This document shows positions 12,201 through 24,200 of a DNA stretch of 64,000 nt, in pieces. The DNA comes from Pyrocephalus nanus. Taxonomy: Eukaryota; Chordata; Aves; Passeriformes; Tyrannidae. The DNA is taken from positions 35,836,232 to 35,900,231 of the forward strand of contig CM076267.1 of assembly GCA_038380795.1 (NCBI GenBank), given 5' to 3'. Under the pieces are notes generated by a model. It was not told the DNA's origin. It did not search any database and saw only the letters and a program-made list of their open reading frames with translations. Made by a program: the position numbers and the translations under genes. Each line of letters begins with the position of its first letter. Position 1 is the first letter of the stretch.

Positions 12201-15200
12201 TCAGCAACAAAAATGAACAGCAAAGAAACCAATTGTTGAGTGTCTCACCTTGCTATCTTGTCACTGCAGGACATGGTCAGCAGCCTCTCTCCTTGCAGCA
12301 CACCATCCCACGTCTGGATAGTGGTCGTGGAGCGCACGGGGATGGTCCCTTCCCCAGATTCTATCTTTGTCCGCAGCTGTCCTCTGGCTTTGCGGTTTGG
12401 ATGCCTGTCCCCTTGATCTGAAGGACAAGAATCACTTAGAGTCAGCTGTGGAACATACTCAAAGGGTTTTACAGACAGAATTGCAGGAAGGAGAATTGAT
12501 TTGAGGGATTTGTCTGCAGTTACCGCTCTCTCGCATCGTAGTTCCTACTGCTCTTGGCAAATTTAGCTACAGCGTCAGACATCTCTCACAAATACTGCCT
12601 TCTAGGACACACTTGCAGTTAAACTGAGCTTTTGCCACAGGAGCAGTAGGCAGCAGGCAGCTCTTCAGCTCTGCTCTGTGTGTTACAGGGTTAAAATGAG
12701 GTTAATGGGCAGACCGTGCGAGGAGCACCGCAGTTAAAGGATGGAAACGGGGAAAGGGGACGGTTAGTTCTGTAGGAATACTTGCTGACTCACTGGCTTA
12801 TCTCAGTTAGCACCAGCCTCTTCAACACCACAGGGCTCATCACTCTACACTGAACTTCTACCACAGAGGAGGAACAGCTCAGATTTTTTTGGGAAGAGAT
12901 CTTTGTCTAACACACCTCTACGCTAAAAGGAAAGAAGACACCTAAATTTTAACCACGCCACTGGTACATGCTCCAGGAATAATTTAAGCTCCCTGGGGAT
13001 GAGGAGGACTGCTGTCATACCCTCTTGTGCTGCTTCGTGGGGGGAGAAAATCCGAGCATCACCACAAGGAGATGTGCTGATATAGAGGTGGAACTGCACA
13101 TTCTCCTTCAGCTTAAACCCGCCTTGCTCTGATCTGATAAATATGGATTTTTGCTGATCTTCTTTATTGCTGAAACAGAGAAGAAAGCTAGAGTCAAAAC
13201 TGACATTAACATGGAAAGAGCCATAAGCTGGGCAGTCTTAACGGGCATTAAAAACAAACAAAGGATGGCTGAAAATTTTATATTATTAATCTAACAGTTA
13301 TTAAAATTAACAAAACTAAAGGTCAATCAAGACAAGTCAAGAGCTTTCAGGCACTTACCAGCCAATGAAACACCAGCACCTTTTAGCCCACTTGATATTA
13401 TTTTGATTTGTATGTTTGCAGTTTTACAAAATGATTCCCAATTATTTTTCCTGTTCTCCCCTTTCACGATAGACACCTCACGGAATAAATGTTCTGTTGG
13501 AAGCCAAACTCAAGGGCAAAGGGCCCGAGCTCTAAATTCAGCATTGTGATGCAACAGGACAAGCGCTTCACACTGAAATAATGAAGACAGATGTTTTACA
13601 TGGGCAGATTTTCAGCTCATCTTCCTTTTCCCTCCAGCTTACCTCAGGTAAAGCTCAAGTTGTGTGTAGAGAAATTTCAGCAGGCACCGCCGAGCTATGA
13701 TTTCCGCGTGGCAATCGTTTAATGCCAGACCACGGTCGCTCATGTATTCACCATTGATACATTTTGTTCCTGTAGAAACACTTATTACAAGGGCATCTTT
13801 CACATCTGTACCTGCCACACAAAATTTCAGGAAGAAGATGCAATTAACATCATAAATAACGTACAGAGGGATTTTCTCGCAGAACCCAAACAAGGCTCCT
13901 TTTTTGGGTTGTTGTTTGCTTATTTAACAAGACAAATTAAAAATTGAAAACCTGCAGGGAAAAAAATGCTGCTTCAGGAAGAGTTATTAAAGCTTGAGGC
14001 CCAAAGTGCTTTTTTTCCTTCGGTTCAGGCAACTTTCAGCATGTACCTTCTGGCCACCTGTGCAGACATTCACGGTGACTTTAGAAATCTGAAAGGCACT
14101 GGTTTATTAAAGCAGCGGCACATTACAGAAGGGTACTGAACTAAACAACAAGAAAGGTAAGACTAGGGAATGAAGAAATTTAAATGCTTAAATCACTGTA
14201 ATAATTACCAGCAGTATAATGTGTAATTCTTGGTATTAAACCATCCCATACAACACAACTTAAAAGAAACATGTTCAGTGGGTGTTTTCTATACAGAGAA
14301 CTGCCTTTTTCACTCAAAAAAACCCAGCTGCATGAAGGACTCAAAAAGACAGGTCAAAATGTCACCTGGCCAGACACTCAAGGAAAAAAAAGCCCAACAA
14401 GTTAAAAAAATGAGCCTGAGCCCAGCTGGCCCCTCCTGCCCAAAGGGCTGGTAGAGAAGCAAGGAGTTGGAACACACAGCTATGCAACAGGGTCATCCAA
14501 TTCCAGAGGTTCCCCAGATATGTATCCATGCAAAGATGTTTTCTAATTCTGTGTAAAGCTGTTTCTTCAGTTATTCAAAAGGTATTCACATGTTAATTAA
14601 GTCTTGATTCTTTGGCACAAGGCTCTTCTGGGAATTGCAGATACAGGGCTGTAATTAGATAAAATCCTTTCAAATGCCACAAAATATATTAAGCAAAATG
14701 ACACCACGTTCCTCATAGTGCTTTATATTGGGGGTTAAAACGGTGTTTGTTACCAGATGGAGGTTTGGCCGTTGCTGAGCAGTGCCTGAGGAGCATCAAG
14801 GCTTTCCAAACCTTGCTGAGGGTGGGCAAGAGATCAGGAGAGGACAGAGCTGGGACAGCCTTGGGAGAGACTCAAAATGAATGTCCCAACCAGGGTTCAG
14901 ATGGACTGAAGACCGAGATCAACCTTAGCACAAGGAAAATTCAGTAGCAGTGTGGTTGGAGATTAGTTTAGGGCAGAACTTTCACTGCTTTGGGAGATTT
15001 GGACAAGCACAGATCTCGTGTCAGCAACCAGGGAACCACGACACCACTGCTTGCAGGTGCACACCACTGCCATCTGCCACAACTTCAGCTGCTTTCTTCA
15101 GATATTTTTACTAAAATGACTGACTTAAAGCACTAAGAATAAAATACAGCAAGAAAAACAAAGTGCAAAACCTTAAAAACTTGAAAGGAGCATAATTCTC

Positions 15201-18200
15201 ACATAATAGGCCCAAACCAAGAGTGCCATCTGCATGACTGACTGGGGGGAAAACTTATTTATTTTTCAGAAGTTTCATGATTCATTTTAAAAGCTACATT
15301 TTGTACACCATGAGCTACTCAGATGTCTCAATCAGGCAGGAAACTGGAACTCTGCGAAAAGAGAAGTATTTGCAGGTCCAACTTCCCTGTAAATATCTTT
15401 AGTTGAGATTTATTTACTATACTGAGCCCACCTTCAAGATTAAACAGTAAAAATATATTTCAATACCAGTTGACTGAAGAAAGGTAGTTTACTAGAATGC
15501 AAACAGAGCTTTTGCGCTTAAGCAGTTAAAATACTACTTTTTTTTTTTTTTAATTTACCTGTTGTCATGACAATTCCAGCAAGAACTTTTCGACGTGCAT
15601 GCGGAGATGTGAAATTTTCAGTCAAATCACTGAATTTATCTACAACCAAGCGTGCAACAGCATCAGCCAAAACCTGTGGGATCACACAGAAATGCATGTT
15701 AGAAAAATTAAAATTAAAAAAAAAAAAACAAACTAAAACTACAGGAGCATCGAGTTATAAAAATTTCCAGTTTGAAGAGATTGGACAAAAGAAATGAAAC
15801 GAGTTTTTAATTTTTCACTTTAAAAATGGACATTGAGGCATCACTCGCAGCTCTCTGCAAGTGGAAGCAGAGGTTTGTGTGCTCCACATCTGCTGAAACA
15901 GGGTCAGACAGCCCTGAGCCAAGCATCAAGGCACCTAATGCTCATGACTGTGATGAACATTTGAGGCTTAGGAGAACAACCAGATAGACAGATAAGTCTA
16001 TACTCTCATGCTCAAACCTCAAAATGTATCATTTCAGCATCCTCAACATTGGATCTGACAAGAAGATTGAAGTGAAAAATCCAGGCCCTTCAAACCAACC
16101 TTCTATAACAATCTAATTCCTTATCCAGCTGTTACATAAATAAGGAAGACTTTGCTTTCATCACTGGTTGAAACCCTTTCTATTTCTTATTTTTACGGGA
16201 CATAAACAAAGTTAGGAATAGAAAAATTTAACCCCAAATAGGCTATCTCAGAATTAGGAAGGATTTCTCTTTTTCACCTACAGGAAAACTTGAACAGTCA
16301 CGAGACCAAATTGTTGGATTTTCACATGAAAAGAAACCAAAGCCAAGGCGACCACGTGCTGACAGCCAGCAGTGCCCCAGATGTTCTGGGGTACACACCT
16401 GGCCCACAGGGTCACACACCACTCTGTCACACTGCCAGTGCCATACAGATGATGAGGGAGGCCCTGGCACAGGCTGCCCAGAGAAGGTGTGGCTGCCCCA
16501 TCCCTGGAAGTGTCCAAGGCAGAGTCAGAAGACTCTTGACATGGCAAAACACCAATTTTCTGGATGCATTTGAATGGACTGCCACTCAGAAACTTAACTA
16601 TACTTTTCAGGAACACAGTTTTTGGCAGAGGCTATGAACATGTCTGGCCAGGCACTGATTTTCAAACTAGGTCTTTTTGTTGCTGGACCCAAAACTGGGT
16701 TCGAGTCCATGCTCTGACAGCACATCAACCACACACTAAATCCTGCATTTAATTGTCCAGTATTTACCTAATACAAAAAGCTGAACTTAAGGTAAATAAA
16801 CACACACAAAAGCAAATAGTTAGAGCTTTTTTTTAATCACCCTGGCGTTAGAAATGGAAAATTAATACAAAAAGGGCTTAATTGATTAACCTCCCTGCAG
16901 CCACATGGGCAGATCACTGCAGGGTCAAGGCACAGAGTCCCCTTGCCACTGCTTTATCCATAACCCCACTGCATAATTACGGATACTGCTTCCCAGCTGC
17001 AAGCTTTATGCTCTCATTTCTGTAATCCATGTGCTTTCTGCTCTGCCTTACACTGTGAGGTGCTGAACAGGAGAACACGGCTGGCAGCTGACAAACTAGC
17101 AGGCAATGGTAAAATTTAAAATAAAATTAAAAAAAAAGAGTGTGGTGAGTGGTAACTGGAGGAGTCTTTCCCAAAGCTAGGAACTGAAACTGCCAAGTGT
17201 TTCTGGGAAGAAACTAATACCTGCTCATACCTCTGACAAAAGGCTACCTGAACAGCAGCCGGGTAGGACGCTGGCATACAGGGTGGATACATTTGGGTTT
17301 TCAAAAAGGATGTGTTTTTTTTCACATAACAAGCAAAGCAGAGGAAAACTGTGGCACTGGTAGACAAATGAGAACACAGTGAGGCCCCTCTGGGAAGATG
17401 GAAGCTGGTGCAGCAGAAGGGGATGGGGCTGCAGCCTGGAACTAAGCTGGCGGAATCCCAAAACCGCTCGGATGAACGCGGAGCCAGGCAGTGGGGAGGG
17501 CTGATAAGAAGGACTAGGCAGAACTCAAGTGAGACAAAATGACCACTGGAGATGCAAACAATCCAATAGGAAACTGGAGGGGAGGGGGGTGAAATCACTG
17601 CCAAAACCCAGGCAGGTATATTAAAGGCTTTTTCTTTCAATTTGATAGTCAAACTGCGTGTCAACAGCTGGGTGATGAGGAATAAACACTGTTAAACGCC
17701 TACAGATGTAGCCACTAAAGTCCCTTTGGTCTTTTATAAGAATACTTACCCAATAAATTAGAAGAATTATCCTTCTCTCCCAGGCAGTCTATTAACTGAC
17801 ATAGTTAAGAGCACGGAGGAGATGGGAACACAGCAATTGATGAACAGACCAGTGCATTGCTGGGAACAAAACTTACTGGCCAAAAAAGGATGTCCTTGCT
17901 GTCCCCATCTCAAAACCAAGCACTTGAAGCTGTTTCCACAGTCCCAGGCCTGGGGAGGGATCTTGCACATCTCACTCTGACTCCACTGGCTTTCACGTAA
18001 ATAAATATTAAATCAGAACAGAAATTGAACTCATGTCTCACCTTCCCAGTGAATGCCTTAAGCAGAAATGTTCTCCCTCAGGTTTGTTTGGTTTTTTTTT
18101 TTTCCTTACCTTCACAGTTTAGGGCTTATGTGAACTTTCCACAGCAGGTAAAATCAAGGTCAGCCAGGCCCTCCCCTCTAACAAAGACCAGCACACACAA

Positions 18201-21200
18201 TTCAGAGAAGATAGAAACATATCTACGCTAATAAAACAGGGTAATTATTTTACTATGCTCCAAAGTTCCCTGGACTGATTTAAAGAAAATTCTGCCTGGT
18301 TGTAGAGTCTCTCACTGCTTACGCTGGTACATCTTTTACATTTCTTCCAATTCCACAGCAATTATTAAAAAGATTAAAAAAGCACTTCAAGTACAAGTAG
18401 CCCTTGCAGTACTGGTTTCCGTTTCTCCCACTTAACATTTTGTTTCAATGTTTGTCCACAACAATATAAAGGATAAACTGAATAAATGGAGTTACGGGAA
18501 TGATTAAAAATACTCTCTTTAGTGAAGTTTTTTTCAAATTTATCTCATCTGCAGCTACACTGCTTACACTTGTGTAGCTCAACTTGATTTCCCTCACAAC
18601 GGTCAGTTATTTAACTCTGCATTTAAGCCTCAATATTTACAATTCCCATTCCCATTCCCACCTCTCTGCACAACCTGACTAATCAGCTATCTTTTTAAGC
18701 AAGCAGCTTGAGGAAATCTGGGAAACAGCATTAGGAAAACCTCCATACAAGCTTTCTAACAGAGGCCATCAGTGGCCTAAAGAGGTGACAGCTCCTTCAG
18801 CAGGCTCCCACCATGTGATGGAAAACACTCCCCTGAGTGATGCCAGCAGCCTGCACTGCTGACAGTTCAAAGCATGGACTGGGGAATTACTGCTTCCAAC
18901 ATGTTCTTTCCTCAGTTTTTCCCCAAAGCATTTGGTGCTGGTCTGAGTCTTTTAGGGACAGCACTGTCTCACCTCTGACAGAGGTGTGAGACCCCTCCCA
19001 GACATCCTTGGGAAGGAGGGAGGGTCTAAGGGCAAAGAAACAAAGGAGAAAAAGCATGTGGTCCCTGGGAGGTGATAATGACATCCAAAACAAAGAAATA
19101 AGGAAGGCCAAAGGAGCATTTTTGAGCCCCTGGTACATCTCGTGGCTCCTTGCATTGAGGGGTGGGAGGTAAGGTGAGGGTGGTTGTTCAGGGGGGTGAT
19201 TCTTCCCCTCTGCTCTGCTCTTGTGAGACCCCCCAGTGCTGCATCCAACACAAACGAGACAGGTACCTGTTGGACTGAGTCCAGAGGGGGGGCCCTGGGG
19301 ATGCTCCAAGAGCCCCTCTGCTCTGGAGACAGACGGAGGGAGCTGGGGTTGTTCAGCCTGGAGAAGGCTCTGGGGAGACCTCAGGGCCCCTTCCAGTGCC
19401 TGAGGGGCTCCAGGAAAGCTGGAGAGGGACTGGGGACAAGGGCATGGAGTGACAGGACAGGAGGGAATGGCTTCCCACTGACAGAGGGCAGGGTTAGATG
19501 GGATATTGGGAGGAAGTTCTTCCCTGTGAGGGTGGGCAGGCCCTGGCACAGGTTGTCCAGAGAAGCTGTGACTGCCCCTGGATCCCTGGAAGTGTCCAAG
19601 ACCAGGCTGGACAGGGCTTGAAGCAACCTGGGCTGGTGGAAGGTGTCCCTGCCCATGGCAGGGGGGTTGGAACGAGATGACCTTTAACATCCCTTCCAAC
19701 CTAAGCCATTCTGTGATTCTATGATTTTATGATCAATTCACAGAGCAGAGTTAACCATAAAAATATTTTCCTTGCTTTGGAGAGGCAAGCCTCTCTAATG
19801 CAAGTCTGACAACCTCTTCAATCCTAACACAGTCATTGCCAGGGTGATAAATGCATGAGTGTTGATTTTTTCAGTGGGGTATTTTTACTGCCTGTACAGA
19901 CTGTACACACCATACCTGCTTTTTGATTGCAATTGCCCTTCTGTACCATTTGACACCTTGCATGTGCATTTCTGCACTTAATTTCCTCACCAGGAGGTAA
20001 CTGGTGGGATCACAGATGTGCATTTCAGCCATACCCCTGGCCACCCCTGTCACAGGGATCATCTTTCCTCTCGACACTTCTCGCTCTATCCACTTCTCTC
20101 ACCACAAATGAACACACCAACTCAGTCAACTCCAACATCTTCATCAGCACAACCACACTGTACTTCTATTATTTCCCCTAGGCATTTGGTATTTGAGTTT
20201 TTCCTCAACTCTTTTCCACAGTAGAAGAGTCTAAAAAGTTCAAACATCTCACAGACTTTAAAAAGAAATAAATAAATATAGCAGGACCTGAAAACACCAC
20301 AAATGCTTAAATAATCGGATACATACCAGATGAAAAACACTAATATGTAACAGACCCGATATAATTCTAATAATTCAGCGGCTAATTATAATTAAAAGTA
20401 AAGCAATACAACATAGAGAATTGCAGAAAGGATGATGACATCTTTAAGACAAGCAGAACTAAAGCCCCTGAATAAACAACTGACTTGAAATCAGCTCTAC
20501 ATGAGGCAGCACCCATGCAGATCTTTCCCATCTCAGCTTGGGCTTTTTCACACTTCCCTATTCCAGTTTTCAACTAATAACACATAAATTACTGGCAGTG
20601 ACATTTTTTTGGTGTCCAGGATCAAATCCACCATCAAAAGCAGAGCAGAGAATGCAGTCTGAAATTACTGAATCTACTGCAGAAATTTTAATACCAAAAA
20701 TATCATGATCCTGGATTTGAAAATGAAGGAAACATTAGTAACACAATAATTGTGAAACATTAAAAAGAAAGCATATAGGAAGTTCTAAAATATGCATATT
20801 ATCCACTCATTTTGAGAAAACAACATAGTCAGAACATCTACTTATACACTTAGAATCATAATGAAATCTAAAACAATGTTTTTGAGGTAGAAAAGGTCAA
20901 GGCCTTAAAATTCTCGTAATAAACACAACCAAGAAAATATGTGAGAATTTTTCTTCATTAGAAAAATAAAAATTACTCCATTCAATCTACTTTAAATTTT
21001 TGGTCTATGCCTGGTACGTTTGATATTTTCCCTAGTTCATTAATTACTTTGATTTAAATTCTTTCTTATCCAAGATTTACTTGCCTAAGTAACTTCCATG
21101 TGCATATTAACCAATTTGCTTAGAGCACAGCCCTTCAGATGACAGCTGCTGAACTCCACATCCTGGACACACGCACTTGGATTGTGTTCAGACCCTGGAA

Positions 21201-24200
21201 ATCAGTGGCAACTGCATCAGCCTCACTCAATCTGACCTTGACTTCCATCACTCAAGCTCTGTTCACACCAACAATTTCTGTTTGCAGGAGAGAACAATTT
21301 TTTTCTCCGCTAAGAACTGTTGTATCAAATAATAATTTCACTTAAAGCAGTAATTCTGACTTGAGCTTGATCTAAGCTGTTGCTGCCTGAGATGGGCAAG
21401 ATGCGATTCAACCTCTCCTCGGCACAAACCCTAATCCAAGCTGGCACTGCACTGGGGCTGGGGATCTCCTGCGTGACATGATCGAGGCTGAAAACATCAT
21501 CAACAAAGCCTCCTCCGTGAGCAAGAGAATACAAAGAGCTCATGAAATTGTCCGAAGCCATTAGTGGATAAATCACCTAATACATATATACATATTTTAT
21601 ATATATATGCACACACAGCTGTACAGAAGCAGAATAAACAACCAAAATGCTGTTAGAGCTGACTCAGTACGCACGGCTTGGCTCCTCTCTTGGTCATCAC
21701 CCAAAGCCACCAACAGCACCCCGAGGGTTTCTCTCACCTGTGGCAAGTGCAGCTGGAGCCCCTCGCTGGGGATGGGCTGGCGGGACGGGGTCTGGTCCAG
21801 CTGCATGTTAAACAGGGACGCCAGGGCCGACTGGGCCGCCCGAGCCTTGGCCAGCTTCTTGTTCCTCCCCGAGCCCTCAAAAGTCTGACCGTCCACGGCC
21901 ACAGCCATGACGAAGTTTTTGGCGTGGCTCTCCCCGCTCTCCGAGAGGAACTCGTACTTGAGCCCCGGCCGCAGCTCGTTGAGGATCATGACAGGGTTCT
22001 TCCCGCTGGCGGCGGGGTAGGGGGACGGCGGAGGCAGAGGCGACTGGGAAAGGCCGCTGGCCACGGCAGCCGACGGCAAACCGTACTCCCCGCCGGAGCT
22101 GAAGGAGCCGTCCCCGTTGGAGCCGAGGTAAAAGGACGCGTCGGAAGGGACCGGCGTCTCGAAGCCGTTGAAGAGGGTGTCGGGGAAGTCCGCTTGGTCG
22201 GACGTGAAGTCCGTGTTGACCGACAGAGTCCTGCCCATGGCCAGGTGGGCCTCCGAGGCGTTGGGGAACTGGACAAACGAGCGCAGGGCCTTCTCGGCGG
22301 CGTGGAGCTTGGCCTTCTTTTTCGTGGGGCCAGACCCCTCAAACACCTGCCCGTTGACTTCCACGGCCATCACGAACATGGGGGCGTGGACCGGCCCCGT
22401 CTGGGAGAGGAGTTTGTACTGTAAACCGGGTTTGATCTCGTTAAGTTGCATCAGGGCGTTCTTGGGCAGGACGGGGCCGGGCGTTTTCTTCCTCTTTTTG
22501 GGGCGAAATTTGGAATGGCCGTTGTTGCCCTCCTCCAGAGGCCTCTTCCTGCTGCTGCTGCCGCCGCCGTTGGAGAGCTGTGTCCCCTCCCCGGCCCCTG
22601 TCCCGCCGCTGTCTTTGGGGGGAACGTTGTCCACGTTGCGGTTTTCTTTAATGTCGGTGCTGCTCGAACCTGCGGTGCCCAGAAAGAGTAACTTACAATG
22701 CCTTCGGTGCAGGATCTTGTAAATGCAAAATTTATAGATTCCTTTATCTCTCTTTGTAACTGGTTAAGTGATGTGTGCTCACAGGTTAAATATTTTGGCA
22801 GTACAACCATAGATGATGATAATAATAACGTAACGCAATCTCAATGATTCAAGAAATAACACACTCAGTGATCTCCACGCTACACATTTGATACAGTCAC
22901 ATAGCAAAAACCCACAACAGCTTCTGTTTTTTTCATTTAAATTATGCTGGAACAAAACTTCTACTTATAAATTACATTTAGCCTGAAAAATGCTTTCAAT
23001 CAGAAATATAAGCTATAGTAGAATATATCCATAAAACAAATAACTACCATGAGTAAAATAAAAATGGATGCTTAAGACCAGAATTCGGAGACAGGTATTT
23101 AATTCTATTTTATTATTATTTTAGTCATGTTACTTTTTTTGCCTCGGGGATTTTTAGTTGCTCAAATTGAAAAATTACATAAATAAAACCTGAGCAATGA
23201 AAAATTAGGCAGCTCTTTGGTAAATTACCAAGACTGAAGAGTGTTCAAATGCTTTTTTTTCTCTTTAACTATTCCATATTTTCCTAAATCAATTCTTTTT
23301 TTCAAGCCTTTAACATTCATTTCACCTCACCCCAATTTGCTCAGGAACTAGAGCTGCCTGCTGTGCCACCATGACCACAAGACTACTTTATATATTTCCA
23401 TATAGCCTTCTTTAAAAAAAAAAAACCCAAGCTCAGTTCCCTGCCAAGAAAACTGCTGTCATGGAATTACAAACCCAAAAATCCATTATAAAGATCCTCT
23501 CTTAAGGCTCTGCAGAACAGAAGTGAGATATTTTAATGGGGTGGGAGGAAGTCAATGTAATGGTTTATTTTCAAAGCAGAAAGTTGGGGTAATGATATGT
23601 CAGAGCTATATTTAAAGAGTTAAATTTGCTATAACTTCAAAAGACCTCCAATTTTCACCCTTTTCTGATAAAGAAACTAAAGAAACTGAATATTTGTGCT
23701 TTCTACTGGTATTTGTTAATGAAAACGCAAATTTTAGCAGGTCAAGTATTTCTAACCCTTCTGCTCCAAAACTTCAAGATATCTCTATTACTTCTACACC
23801 GATCCCAGGTGACAAATATTAATTGAAATGAGAGCAAAACAAGGTGGGAGCTCTCTGAGTGACAAATTTCAGTCACACTTTGAGCCTTCCCTAAGAACCC
23901 CCTACCATGCACACATCACTTCGCCCAGGTTACAAAGCTGATGGAATGGTTACTAAATTTTCATTTATAACATCCTCCAGCAAAAGCTCGATAGGTTACT
24001 CCTTTCGGTGCTCGAAGAGAAGGAAAAGAAGAAAAAAAAATAATAAAAAAAAAAAGATCAAAGGAAAGAGCCAAAACAGGAACACATTTTGTTAAATCAT
24101 AGCAGCACAACAGAGAATTGTACAGTATTGAACATGCAATTAATTCAATTACATTTGGTCAAGAATTGAAATCTGCTATATATTGCCTCAGAATTTGGGC

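Larger units (their letters stand above)
3281..12248 (-). other. ADARB1: ADARB1 intron, about 9 kb
   Basis: It contains CR1 copies at 4179, 5671, 11488 and 11951 and poly(T)/(A) runs at 4000, 6490, 7800, 8701 and 10339. A very AT-rich block occupies 10560-11460. No exon was recognised. Confidence 0.85.
15674..21737 (-). other. ADARB1: ADARB1 intron, about 6.1 kb
   Basis: Holds CR1 fragments at 16456 and 19190. Otherwise plain intron. The short intron 12418-13020, the 473-nt intron 13170-13642 and the 1.75-kb intron 13812-15558 likewise show no further exon. Confidence 0.85.

Noticed and set aside
12418..13020. Possible extra cassette exon as in primate ADARB1
   Set aside because: The primate cassette is Alu-derived; this 603-nt intron has no Alu, and the flanking exons join in frame without it.
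18887..19699. 270-codon open frame on the minus strand
   Set aside because: It runs antisense through the CR1 element at 19190-19732; the peptide is the familiar antisense CR1 translation, not a gene.
21678..22424. 248-codon open frame on the plus strand
   Set aside because: It is exactly antisense to the GC-rich ADARB1 dsRBD exon and its arginine/valine/glycine-rich translation has no domain; a composition artefact.
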